From Salvia splendens (lineage: Eukaryota > Streptophyta > Magnoliopsida > Lamiales > Lamiaceae): DNA of 64,000 nt. The stretch is taken from NCBI RefSeq assembly GCF_004379255.2, contig NC_056052.1, forward strand, positions 9,417,708 to 9,481,707, written 5' to 3'. Each line of letters opens with the position of its first letter. Position 1 is the stretch's first letter. Position numbers and translations under genes: made by a program. The notes below the pieces were generated by a model. It searched no databases, was not told where the DNA came from, and was given only the letters and a program-made list of their open reading frames with translations. This document shows positions 22,468 through 32,242 of the stretch, one piece after another.

Positions 22468-23959
22468 TGAAAGAGCAGGTCGAAGGTGTCGTTTCAAGCA
22501 AGGGTGTATCCTACTGATCAGTATGGAAATCTCGGCTAATCCTGAACCTGGTATCAATAATTCCTCAACCCCATTTTACTGGCTAGTATAGTGGAGGCAA
22601 GGGTCGAATCCCACAGAGATGAATGCGCTTAGGAATTGTGGTGATATTCTGGAAGGTTGGTTAGCTACCACGCTTTGGGTTGAGACTTTATCTAGACTGG
22701 GATTTAAGATGGTACTCTGCTGACTAGGAGGTGGGAAAGGGTTTGGACAAAAGGCTGTGTACGTGGAGAGTGGGGAACATGGTTTTCAGGAAGTGTAAGG
22801 AAAGTACTGGTTTACTATAAAAGGCTAAACGGAATAACAGAGAAAAGAAGTAGTTAGGTGACTAGGTCTGCAGATCTGAAAAGTAACAGCTGAAAAGTAA
22901 AGGACAAAGTGAAAAGTGGTTAAAAGCAAAAGTGGTCCCAAGTTAGATGGGGATGTTGTCTCCTTCAACTCAATCAAATCAGGCCATTGAATCCAAAATT
23001 ATCACCATGGAAACACAGATTAACAACTTCATGAACACAGATCTGAAATCAAAAACCTCAAATCAAAAGCTCGAACACTGAAATTGTAATTATACCTACT
23101 GATCAACATGCAAGTTGGCAGACATCACGTAAACAGGGCCTTCACACTTAACCATTGCAGATTCGAAATCTAACAACTATCTAGACCTCCAAACTCAGAG
23201 AAATTAACTATAGAATGAAAACATGCGATTCAACACTGGAAATTACCGTTACTACTGGATCTAAGCTATCTAGGCAGAAAGAAACGAAATCAAACAAGAA
23301 CCGATGCACAAAAACCACTTCATATCATTAAAACCGTTTGGACCGCAACTAAAGCTTCAAGGTACGAAAGTAATTGAGAAAACAACAGATCCAACGTAAG
23401 AAAACAGAAATCGATTAACTAAGAAAACGATAAAGATTGTTTAGCCACTACGTGCGATGAAACAGCTGACACTACGGAACACTCTGACTGGAACGAAGGG
23501 CTGGAACTCCGACGAACGGATGAGCTTCAAGTGATCATGGTTGTGGCGAGGAACGAGAACACGAAGGATAATGCTGCAGGACTGATCTACCGAAGAGAGA
23601 TTGCTAACTAAGCGTAGGAGTTGATTAACTACTAGATGATGATTCTCTCTCCAAGTGGCTTCCTTTTATAGGGAGACCTCCCTTGATTTTTAGGGTAGAC
23701 TTCAAACATAAAATGACTCTTTTTCCCCCTTGCTTGCGGCTGATCTCCCCACCTATCCTTCTTCTCCATCTCGAGCCTTTTGGCATGCGTACTGGTCAGG
23801 ATAGCAACATCCTGACGCCCTTTTCACCTGAACTCTCCGATCATTGCCATACTGGCTAGAACACTTCCCTGCACACTTTAGCAACTATTTTTTTACAGAT
23901 ATATTTCACTTATGCACATCATACTGACCAGTAACCAAGGCCTAGAATACGACTTATCA
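22468..23959 (-). mobile_element. Solo LTR of an Athila/Tat-like retrotransposon with 5-bp target duplication
   Basis: On the minus strand it begins TGATAAGTCGTATTC and ends CTGCTCTTTCA. The + strand flanks are atact at 22463-22467 and atact at 23960-23964. The reverse complement of the CTGTGGGATCGACCC-type motif appears near 22600, the same relative position as in the LTR at 3069-4520. Removing the 1492 bp restores a continuous inverted Tekay-like LTR. No internal region is present, so it arose by recombination between the two LTRs. Confidence 0.8.
23663..23670 (-). promoter_or_regulatory. TATA box of the solo LTR
   Basis: The minus strand reads CCCTATAAAAGGAAG, about 290 bp from the LTR start. 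Position and sequence resemble the TATA box at 3330-3337. Confidence 0.5.
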
Positions 23960-24453
23960 ATACTTGTTTTTCCGCTGCCTTGTTTCGAATCGTTCTTGAT
24001 AAAGTCTTTCGTTTTGCTCTACACTACTTTATGACATTATTTCCCTTGAGATATTACCCCGTTGCTTAATTGTTTACTAGTTTAAAACTTTACTTTTGGG
24101 GCTTTGTTTAAGATGTTGTCTTTCATTGCTTTCCCCTTCTTCTTCCCCGCTCCTTAGTCCCTTCCCTAGTCACGATTTCCCCGTCTTTACTATCCTTAGT
24201 GATGGCGGTCGTGATATCAAGCAATTCAAAATTAGTGAGAGCATCGGCGCTAGCCTCAATTCTGAATAAAGTAGAGAAAAATGTAACTGCTTAATATGTT
24301 AATTCTCACTCTGTAAAAAGCGGAAATGTGTAGAAACTCTCAATACGTACATTTTCATCGATAGGATGCTCACTGCTTTGAGAGCTAAAACTTGTTTCAG
24401 TATATTATGAGTTGTGATTTGGTCGACCAGATTTTTTATGGTGGCTGCAGTCG

Positions 24454-24760
24454 CCGGAGCGGATTGCGGTCGCGGCGGCGGATGAGGGTTTTGGATTTAG
24501 GGGTATGTTTTGATTGTTTAATTTATTATTGAAAAAAATGCATTTTGTATATATTCATCAACAAATATAAAAAATGATTTTATTTTCTTAACATACTTTT
24601 TTTACACAAAGAGTATGTTAAGAAAATAAAATCATTTTTTATATTTGTTGATGAATATATACAAAATGCATTTTTTCCAACAATAAATTACACAATCAAA
24701 ACATAACCCTAAATCCAAAACCCTCATCCGCCGCCGCGACCACGATCGCAACCCCTCCGC
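24454..24760. repeat. Long near-perfect inverted repeat (about 145-bp arms, 14-nt loop)
   Basis: The left arm (24454-24597) and right arm (24612-24760) pair with only about four mismatches over 130 bp plus one 6-bp indel near the base. The loop is ttttttacacaaag. The outer parts of the arms are GC-rich (GCGGCGGCGG) and the inner parts AT-rich. No protein is encoded. No convincing target duplication was found, so it could be a foldback MITE or a local inverted duplication. Transcripts across it would fold into one long hairpin. Confidence 0.85.
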
Positions 24761-25248
24761 TTTTTCTTTTTTAACTCTCTTTTGCTATATGATTTTTGTG
24801 AGGTGTCATTGCAGTGATGAGATTTATGAGTAGCATTAATTCAGGATACCTTTTATGGGACAAAAGGACAAGATACAACTAATTGCGCTCCATTCGGGCT
24901 ACGCCTACGGGCCTAATCAATACTATTTGGTCCGTCTAGCCCGAAACCCAAAGTATCCTAAAATGAAGTCAAATTCGTAGCAAGAGTGGGACAAATTTGA
25001 GGTATTTTCTCTTTGTAGTATAATTATTATTGTGCAAAACTTAGAAAAGAGAAATCAATAGCTTTGCAAAAGCACAAAAAAATAACTTGACATTGATGTA
25101 GTAATTGGCTCTTGAGAGTTCAGTTGTTAATTTGACGTCACTGTGCAAAATTTCACACTACCATCTTCCTTATACTAACTAGAATTCATGGATAATGCTC
25201 TAAAGAAATTAAGCAGAGGTGGTAAAAGAAGTATACTGTGTAGTATGG
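24761..25248. other. Intergenic, possible short MITE
   Basis: No gene is seen. A weak inverted pair (ggatacctttt near 24847 and aaagtatcc near 24950) with inner gcccg/cgggc motifs might be a small MITE at about 24845-24960, but no target duplication was identified. Confidence 0.25.
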
Positions 25249-25452
25249 TTAAGGCTCGGTCTCTTCTTCTTCTTCTTGCCCTTCCTCATCCCCTTCAGCA
25301 GCCTGTTCAGGCTCGGTCTCTTCTTCTTCCCCCTCAGCAGCTTCCTCGTTTGCTTCATCCACCTGAGACGGATGAGGTGGCAATATCCTAGTGATGGTCT
25401 CTACAAGCTCTTCAGCCTTATCTTCCATACGTGACTCGCATTCCTCGATGAG
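25249..25452 (-). CDS. Exon fragment encoding a protein with a very acidic C-terminal tail
   Basis: On the minus strand an acceptor-like ttcgccag ends at 25453. An open frame then runs to a stop at 25249: LIEECESRMEDKAEELVET, then ITRILPPHPSQVDEANEEA and an E-rich tail (GEEEETEPEQAAEGDEEGQE). The first 30 residues look like an ordinary conserved helix, and the tail has internal duplication (GCTCGGTCTCTTCTTCTTC twice on the + strand). I do not recognise the protein. No upstream exon was found to the right, where copia and MITE sequences begin, so this may be a gene fragment. The low-complexity tail could also be open by chance. Confidence 0.3.
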   Translation of the reverse strand, partial: LIEECESRMEDKAEELVETITRILPPHPSQVDEANEEAAEGEEEETEPEQAAEGDEEGQEEEEETEP

Positions 25453-25499
25453 CTGGCGAAGGGGAAAAATAACAAAATGAACAAGCAAGAATCTGTTAG

Positions 25500-26095
25500 A
25501 CCATTAATAGCGCTCAGAAAGAAAGTACGATATTGGATTTCTAAGACTGTCTGTTAAAGAAGAGCCCAAGATAACAACATCATGGAACGAATTATTCAAA
25601 CATTGTCTTGTTATATTCCAAAAGAAACCAACTCATAAAATTACCACAGGATGTCCCAATCCCACATCATTGTTGTGAAAGTTTTCTAGATGTTTAGAAA
25701 AAATATGGACAACCCAACTTGAATGTTTTTCGTTTACATTTTCTCCATTTCTATTGAGAATTACTATATGAATCCGAATCCTGATATAGACTTACTGATG
25801 ACTCAAAATTTAACCTAAACACATCACTATCTTGTGATCACGAATACAAATACTGAAAAGAACGTAACAGTTCACCAGCTTACCATTTGGTATTTGAATC
25901 TACAAGTTATCCTAACACTTGAATCAGTTATGCCAAGCTGATTCAGTTTCAAGAGCGCCCCCCCCTCCCCCCCCGAATTTCATTAGACTGCTTATTAGTG
26001 AACATTACATTGTATGCACACAGTTGAGTATAACTCCACTTTACAAAAGTCGACATCTTTTATTTAGCAATACCCCTTTCTTAGCGTAATAATTC
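25500..26095. other. Intergenic, no gene seen
   Basis: AT-rich DNA without a credible ORF or terminal repeats. It contains a C-run (25960-25974). Confidence 0.4.
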
Positions 26096-26775
26096 TAGGT
26101 AATGATCATAAATGAAATACTCGAGGCTCCAGGCAACAAAGCACATGAAATCATAAATAATATCCCCTCTGTCTGCCAAAACCTAACACGTTTTGCCATT
26201 TTGGGGTGTCCGCCATTTAATGACACATTTACCTTTTTTCCACGTTTAGTAACCTTACTCCACTTACTCATTCCACTCTCATTCTACTATAAAATAAATA
26301 TATAAAAATGAGACTCACATTCCACTAACTTTTTTACTCATTTCTTTATAAAGTCAAAAATTTCTTAAAACCCGCACCGAGTCAAAATGTGTCTTTAATT
26401 GGCGGACGGAGGGATTAATTCGGTGGAGCTAGCCAATGTTAATCTAAAGTTCAAGTGTGAAGTGTGAACATCCAATCACCAAACCCCTGATGTTCCTCAA
26501 AATTAAACTGAGGTATGTGTCAAATTTGTCATGGTGGTGTAACTGCATGCATTGAAAACAGAGTAACCTAAACAACAACAAATGGACAAGATACCAGATC
26601 GTCCTAAACTGATTCCTGTAATTTATCTTAAATAAAATACTCCAGACTCCAGGTGACAAAACAAATGAGATCATAAATAATAATTGGTTCAGCTAGCAAA
26701 TGTGAATCTAAAGTTCAAGTGTAAGGCATCAGAAACAAATTTCCAAACCACTGATTTCCCTTAAAATTTCAGTTG
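26096..26775 (+). repeat. Direct duplication of about 160 bp, one copy split by a MITE
   Basis: Copy A is 26096-26162 plus 26415-26510; copy B is about 26623-26775. Shared blocks include 'aatactc-aggctccaggcaacaaa', 'atcataaataata' and 'aatctaaagttcaagtgt'. Copy A holds the Stowaway element and copy B is the empty form, so the duplication came before the insertion. Confidence 0.7.
26163..26414. mobile_element. Stowaway-like MITE, about 252 bp
   Basis: Ends are tcccctctgtctgcc and ggcggacggaggga, the Stowaway/Tc1-mariner CTCCCTCCGTCC-type terminal repeat, inserted at a TA-containing site. The interior is AT-rich and non-coding. The neighbouring duplicate at about 26680 gives the empty site. 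Confidence 0.8.
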
Positions 26776-26876
26776 ATTTTAGGAAATTTCTCTTTTGATG
26801 ATTTCCTTAATGAACCTAGACGCTGTATATTCATAAGCAGCAACATTGGCCTTTTCCTCATGTGCAAGTCTATTAT

Positions 26877-28170
26877 TCACAACATAGTTTTATTAGTTTT
26901 TAACAACATTGGCACATGCTTTTCATATGTAAAGGCACAAGTTACAGACATCCAAACCACATTTTCTTTTTGCGCCTTAACAAACACATTGACCCTTTGC
27001 AGATTTTTTTCAATGTAGTCTCCCCCATTTACCCCCAGGCTAGAGTTCTCAAGGGTAGTACAAGACATCAAATTATAGCAAAGATCTGGAACATATCTCA
27101 CATCCTTCAGGTCCAACACATAGTCATTATCAAATTTTAAACACACAGTGCCAATTCCAAGAATTTCACATTTCTTGTCATCAGCCACTGACACATAAGT
27201 ATTTGTCACAGGCCTTATTTCAATGAACACTTCCTTGAATGGACTAACATGATAAGTACATCCAGAATCACAAAGCCAATCATTTGAAGTAAAGGGGCAC
27301 ATAGGAAAAACATTTATATACATCAAATCATGCACCATATACACAGATTCATTGTCAGCATCATATTTGGCCACATTTACAAGATTTTCAAGCTGAGTGT
27401 TATTATTAGGGGATTTATTCTTTTTAGGTTTGGTACACTCTTTCCTATAGTGCTCCACTTCCCCACAATTAAAATACTTCCTGAAAGATTTTGGGTCCTT
27501 ACTATTGGACCTTGATCTGTTTAGGGTTTAGGGCTGGTACCAGATCCACCATTAGATTCATTCCCCCCTCTTGACTTAGGTCTACCTCTGACATTCAAGG
27601 CCTTGTTAAAAGCATTTTTGTCAGCAGCCATTTCCCTTCATTCAAGTTATTTAGATTTTAGGGAACTAATAATCAAGTCCAGAGGAGCAAAGTCTCTACC
27701 ATACTTAATGGCAGCTTTAACATCACTGTAAGAATCAGGTATAGTATTCATTAGAGCAATACTAGTGTATTCATCGATTGTCTTATCACCAGATCTTTTT
27801 ATATCTTGCACAAGCTTCTGAAACCTATTCACATTATCATCAATGTCTTTTGCAAGATCAAGCTTAAATTTAAACAACTTTTCAAGCAAATACATTCTGG
27901 AGGACATAGAAGTCTCAGTGAACAGGGTATCAAGATGTTTCCACATTTCAGAAGCAGATTCAATATGATCAATTTTCCTAATCACAGAATCAAACAAATT
28001 AAGCACAATAGTAGCTCTAGCCAACTCATTCATCTCATCAAGCTTTTCTTAAGCAGTGTCATCAGGTAAAGAACCATCAATAACCTTAAACACTTTTTGC
28101 TGAATAAGAATACACTTCAATTTCTGTTTCCAAATAATAAAATCATTTTTGTCATTGAAATGAATCAAAC
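26877..28170 (-). pseudogene. Ty1/copia gag-protease remnant
   Basis: Reading leftwards from about 28170, a copia gag start (FNDKNDFIIWKQKLK) is followed by an in-frame TAA near 28048 and then the UBN2-type gag core (ELARATIVLNLFDSVIRKID…MWKHLDTLF). A zinc knuckle at about 27440-27470 has lost its first Cys (KYFNCGEVEHYRKEC). A protease follows (DWLCDSGCTYHVSPF) with its DSG site. The frame shifts near 27540-27640. Nothing after the protease (integrase, RT) is present and no LTR was recognised, so it is a truncated relic. Confidence 0.85.
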
Positions 28171-28275
28171 CAATATACATAGACTGAAAAACCGCATAAT
28201 TCCATAATTATTAATATTTTCGTGGCCCATTTACCCTCGTGCGATTTTGGACGTTTGATATTAGTATTATTACTA

Positions 28276-28473
28276 CTCCCTCCGTCCCACTAGAAAGAAA
28301 CGTTTTCCTTTTTGGGTTGTCCCATTAAAAATGAAACGTTTCCTAAAATGGAAACAACATCATCTCTACTTTCTTCTCTCTTACTTTACTCTCTCTTCAT
28401 TAACTCACAAAACAACCCTACATTAAATCTTGTGCCAAAACCAAACGTTTCATATTTATTGGGGCGGAGGGAG
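28276..28473. mobile_element. Stowaway MITE, 198 bp, TA target duplication
   Basis: Terminal repeats are ctccctccgtccc and ggggcggagggag, flanked by TA at 28274-28275 and 28474-28475. The interior is non-coding and AT-rich. Confidence 0.9.
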
Positions 28474-29370
28474 TATTATATTAACCAGAATTGCTCTTAA
28501 ATTTCCTACCTCCTGCAAAGAAAAATACATTGGTGTCAACGTGGAAGAAGGTACGTACGCCTTCCATTTTATTTTTCTCACTTTGACTAACTAGTGAAAT
28601 ATAGTACGTACGCGGCACGAATATTTTCATCGGGATTGTTTGCTTGAAGCAAAATTAAACAGTTTAAAATTTCATGTAATTTGATTAAAAGAAAGTTTTG
28701 AAAAAATAGATAATGTCAAAAGTTTGTGTATTTAAAAAAAATAATACGGCAACTTATCTTGCCGTGACTTTTAATATGTAGTACTCCAGTACTACTATAC
28801 AAGAGTAAATATTAATATATCTTGAAGTTCACTCTAGCTTTGACTCGATCGAAATTATACACGGAAATAAACATATAGAATTATGTACTGACATAACTAG
28901 TAGTAAGAGAGGAACCCAAAATTAACAGAAACACAGAAAGACGAAGACAAATATCAGAAGATGACCTAAAATGAAACACATATCTCCAATCCAACTACTG
29001 GCATCACTCAAAACCTCATCCACATGCCCCATGAGAAATGGAAGTTCAACAACTTCTAATTCATATGCCAAGTTGTCAAAATATTCAATCCTTTTTCCAT
29101 ATTTCGATTTGGCATTTAGTTTGAACTCCACTTTATTACGAATTTCACATACACCGTGAGATATTATTAAACATTTATAATCCAAATTATCTTATCGAAA
29201 CTTCACAATGGCAGCCCAGCCAAGATGGTATTGGGCATGCAAAAAGGAAAGGTCGATTAAATGTCAAATAATTGATAAATCAATAAATATAGAAAAACAG
29301 AAAATTTGGTAATATACGGATTAATATCTTCACATTTAAACCGATAATGTTATTCCTTTCATGTATCGGA
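28474..29370. other. Intergenic, no recognisable gene
   Basis: A minus-strand frame of 87 codons at 28922-29185, with a hydrophobic C-terminus (ILGHLLIFVFVFLCF), matches nothing I know and has no supporting signals. The rest is AT-rich. Two ACGTACGTAC-like tracts occur near 28550 and 28605. Confidence 0.35.
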
Positions 29371-29464
29371 ATTGGGCCGGCCCGATAAGATAGAGCTATA
29401 CATTAACAAATCGTGGTGGTACTGGGCTGGCCCAATAAGACTAAGCTATACATTAACCAACCCT
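29371..29464 (+). repeat. Diverged direct repeat, 50-bp period
   Basis: Units at 29371-29420 and 29421-29464 start a(t/c)tgggc(c/t)ggccc(g/a)ataaga and share 'agctatacattaac'. The origin is unknown. Confidence 0.7.
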
Positions 29465-29695
29465 AGTTTCTCCCTAACAGAAGCGGCAGCGGCAGCGGTA
29501 GTAATGTATTTGACGATTTTTTATTATATTATATTGTTTTTGTTCCGATTATTCTGGTTCACGGATCCTTGTTTTGTGTTCGACTTCTGTTTCCTTTTTC
29601 TTTTGTAATTTGTGTTGTGTTTCAAGCTAAAATAAGAGCTTGTGTGAACCGAAGGAAAATCTCGATGTTGGTTGGAAAACATGTTTAGTTGACTG

Positions 29696-30261
29696 CAGTG
29701 TTGTTAGGGTCGTGGGGCGCACCGGGTCGATGAGGTGAAAATTCGGGTCGCGGGTCGACGGGGTCGAGAGACCACAAAAGCTAGGTTAATTTTTTGCCTT
29801 TTAATATTAATAAAATAAATATACCGCTCTAATGTTTAGAATACATCAAATAATATAAATGTAAACGCAATTCATGTGAATAGAGATAAAATAGAAAATA
29901 GAAATGATCAAAATATCGAAACAATTCATAAGTCATAACACAATAAATAATTGAAACCATTGTCTGAAAATATCAAAACAAGGGAATATATGAAAGGTGA
30001 CAGCAAAAGATCTTTGAATTGTTTATTTGTTTAGGAGTGAAGAGGCCGAATTGTAAAGTGTAGAAAGTAGGTTTGAAAAGTTTGATGTGGTGCATGCATA
30101 TATATAGAGAGAATTGTGATTGAGAGAGACAGAAAACATGTGAGAGATTTGAGAAAATCAGAGATAACATGTGTTTAGGGCGACCCAGGCGACTCACTCG
30201 ACCCAGGCGACCCACTCGACCCAGGCGACCCAGCAGCGACCCTGTATCTCGATCAACACTG
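29696..30261. mobile_element. Non-autonomous hAT element, 566 bp, perfect 8-bp target duplication
   Basis: Ends are cagtgttgttaggg… and …gatcaacactg, flanked by gttgactg at 29688-29695 and 30262-30269. Its left 280 bp are the reverse complement of the right part of the hAT element at 16180-17236. Near the right end, three 18-bp CGACCCAGGCGACYCACT-type units repeat (30181-30240). No protein is encoded. Confidence 0.9.
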
Positions 30262-30300
30262 GTTGACTGTTTGGTTATGGTCTCTTTATACCTAGAGGAG

Positions 30301-30358
30301 AAGGGTTCATTCTATTTGAAGGCCTCTCTAAGGGTTCATTCTATTTGAAGGCCTCTCT
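30301..30358 (+). repeat. 29-bp perfect tandem duplication
   Basis: Two copies of a unit starting aagggttcattctatttgaa, at 30301-30329 and 30330-30358. They lie at the 3' edge of the hAT transposase remnant. Confidence 0.9.
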
Positions 30359-30892
30359 AAGCATTTCCATGGTAAAATTCGTACATCTTACCTTCTTTTG
30401 ATGGCAATACTTCTTCCAAGCTTTGCCAATAGACGACTTTTGATGGATTAATCTAACTGCAGATCTAATAGGACTAACATGCTTTTGCCATAATTCAAGC
30501 GCATCTTGTACACATAAATTCAAAATATGACATATGCATCTTTGATGAAAATACTTACCACCAATAACCGGAGCACAAGCCGCAATATAGTCATTAATAC
30601 TTGCAGTGTTAACAATTGCATTATCAAAACCAACAGAAAATATCTTATTGCAAAATTGAAATTCATTCAAAATTTGAATAATTAAATAAGCAATTTCGGG
30701 TGCAGTGTGTGGTGTCTCAAATTCTCTAAACCCAATCAAACGCTTGTTCAAAGTCCAACTATTGTCCACAAAGTGAACCGTAATGCCCATGTATGAATGT
30801 CTATTAAAATAATCAGTCCATACATCAGAGCAAATGTTCACTTTGTGTCCCAAGGTTAGTAAATAACGTGATAATTCAACTTTTTTCTCCAA
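30341..30892 (-). pseudogene. hAT transposase fragment (RICESLEEPER-like)
   Basis: The 183-residue minus-strand frame covers the front part of the RNase-H-like catalytic core of plant hAT transposases: NICSDVWTDYFNRHSYMGIT with a candidate catalytic Asp, FSVGFDNAIVN with a second Asp, and FHQRCICHILNLCVQDAL, the Cys/His motif before the insertion domain. The BED zinc finger and the C-terminal dimerisation region with the catalytic Glu are missing. Full proteins are about 600-700 residues. The protein is on the minus strand, and a typical hAT end lies upstream at 31441-31828. Its terminal repeat differs from that of the 29696-30261 element, so it is probably not that element's source. Confidence 0.8.
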
Positions 30893-31440
30893 ACATTGTC
30901 GACCTACTCTTTTGACGATATAGACACGTCGTATTCGTCATCTTGTTGTTGGGAACTACCACCGCCCCTCCCACCACAAAAAAATTAAAAAAACTTAATC
31001 TTATGAAATTATGAATTGTAAAAATAATTTTATTTTTTAGAACTTACTTGCATGCGTTCAGCCGGCACTCGGGAAACCTCTTCCATAACTTCTCGACAAC
31101 TAGGCCGCTTTGATCTTTGGGGACGACTACTTTGATCTCGGACAATTCTTTTGCCCTGATCACCACACCCGGTCCACCACGAGAAGAAGACATAATGCAA
31201 AATGAAAGTAGTACGGAATATAGAATATTAAATAAATGGTAAATTACGAACACAACAACAAATATAGTAGTAAACAACTTGAGTAATTAGAGAGAATGGG
31301 GATAGAGAATAGAGAAATTGAGATTGAGAAGGAAATCCTTGTTAACACAAGAATGAAATGAGTAAAAATGATGGGGGAAGTGGGGTTTTTATAAGAGTAA
31401 AATTGGAAGAAATAAAAATAAAATAAAAATAAAAAAATTC

Positions 31441-31828
31441 ATATTTCAAATTTCGGCCGGTTTACCGCCAGAACCGGCGATTTCGGACTGAACCGGCGGT
31501 TTCTGATCGGTTTTCAGGCCTATACACTGCCACATATACGCTGCCACCTGAAAAAGGTCCGGAAATGTCGGAAACCGGCGGTTTAGGTCAGAAACCGGCG
31601 GTTTTCGTCAGAAACCGCCGGTTTTCTGCACATCTAGCCTGAAAACCTACACCTTAGCCGGAATCCTACCGTTGGAACCGTGGAACAGCCGGTTCAAACC
31701 GGCAAACCAGCGGTTTTGAACCTGAACCGGCCCGCTTGAACCGCCGGCACCTGTTCCGATTTGTGAACCGGCGGTTCCGAACCGCCGGTTAACCGGCGGT
31801 CCGGTTCGGTTCGGTTTGTTCATGCCTA
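31441..31828 (-). mobile_element. Terminal region of the hAT element with clustered CCGGCGGTT motifs
   Basis: The minus strand starts TAGGCATGAACAAACCGAACC at 31828, a typical hAT end. Over 390 bp there are about a dozen AACCGGCGG/CCGCCGGTT-type motifs in both orientations. Subterminal motif arrays are the usual transposase-binding region of hAT elements. The opposite end was not found. A minus-strand frame at 31044-31277 (MSSSRGGPGVVIRAKELSE…) may be a first coding exon but is unverified. Confidence 0.6.
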
Positions 31829-31964
31829 ATTTACACTAAACATAAATGAATAAATGTGGGTCTAGGCCCACATCCATGCTCTTTAGGTAGAGAAGGAGTA
31901 AATCCTAAACAATCAGTACTTTTTGATTTTTTAGTTTTGATAGCCCCTCAAGATGGAAGCATAA

Positions 31965-32239
31965 GAGTGTCAAAAGTAGAGGCGGAACAACCATGCCACA
32001 GCCACAGAAATTTGTCTGCCTAGTCAGCACAGCCACAAAAAACTTGTCCGCCTAGTCATTACAAAATAAATTAATAAAAAAACGTTTTTCACAACTGCGG
32101 CGGTCTCGGCGGCTTACAATAGGCCGTCGCGGAGCCGCCACTCCGCCTTGTTCACCACCACCTACGTGGCGCTTCCTCCACCTCCGCGGCGCCTCTGTCT
32201 CTGCAATAGACAGCCGTGGCTGTCCCACTGTGGACACTC
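31965..32239. mobile_element. Tourist-like MITE, 275 bp, TAA target duplication
   Basis: Ends GAGTGTC and GACACTC are flanked by TAA at 31962-31964 and 32240-32242. The interior is GC-rich (CGGCGGTCTCGGCGGC). Its right TAA is also the left TAA of the next element, so the two sit side by side. Confidence 0.65.
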
Positions 32240-32242
32240 TAA

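Larger units (their letters stand above)
20561..24212 (+). repeat. Inverted partial copy of the Tekay-like LTR, interrupted by a solo LTR
   Basis: From 20561 the + strand matches the reverse complement of the LTR from 18548 downwards. The shared features include the block around 'catgcatatagtgagtgtag', the GCTCCGTTAGGCTAT block and the GTACTCAGCCCTGCATATG stretch. It reaches a GGCGGTCGTGATA end near 24212 that corresponds to the LTR terminus GGTCGTGACA. The arm lacks the hAT insertion and instead carries another retroelement's solo LTR (22468-23959). Removing that gives about 2.2 kb, inverted relative to 15332-18548. Confidence 0.75.

Noticed and set aside
27519..27532. Two telomere-like TTTAGGG units on the + strand
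   Set aside because: Only two units, inside the copia remnant; too short to be an interstitial telomere and explained by chance.
28922..29185. Minus-strand 87-codon frame with hydrophobic end
   Set aside because: No known match, no splice or promoter support; mentioned only as part of the intergenic stretch.
30341..30892. hAT transposase fragment as source of the neighbouring 566-bp hAT element
   Set aside because: The nearest recognisable end of the transposase element (TAGGCATGAACAAACC) does not match cagtgttgtt, so they belong to different families.
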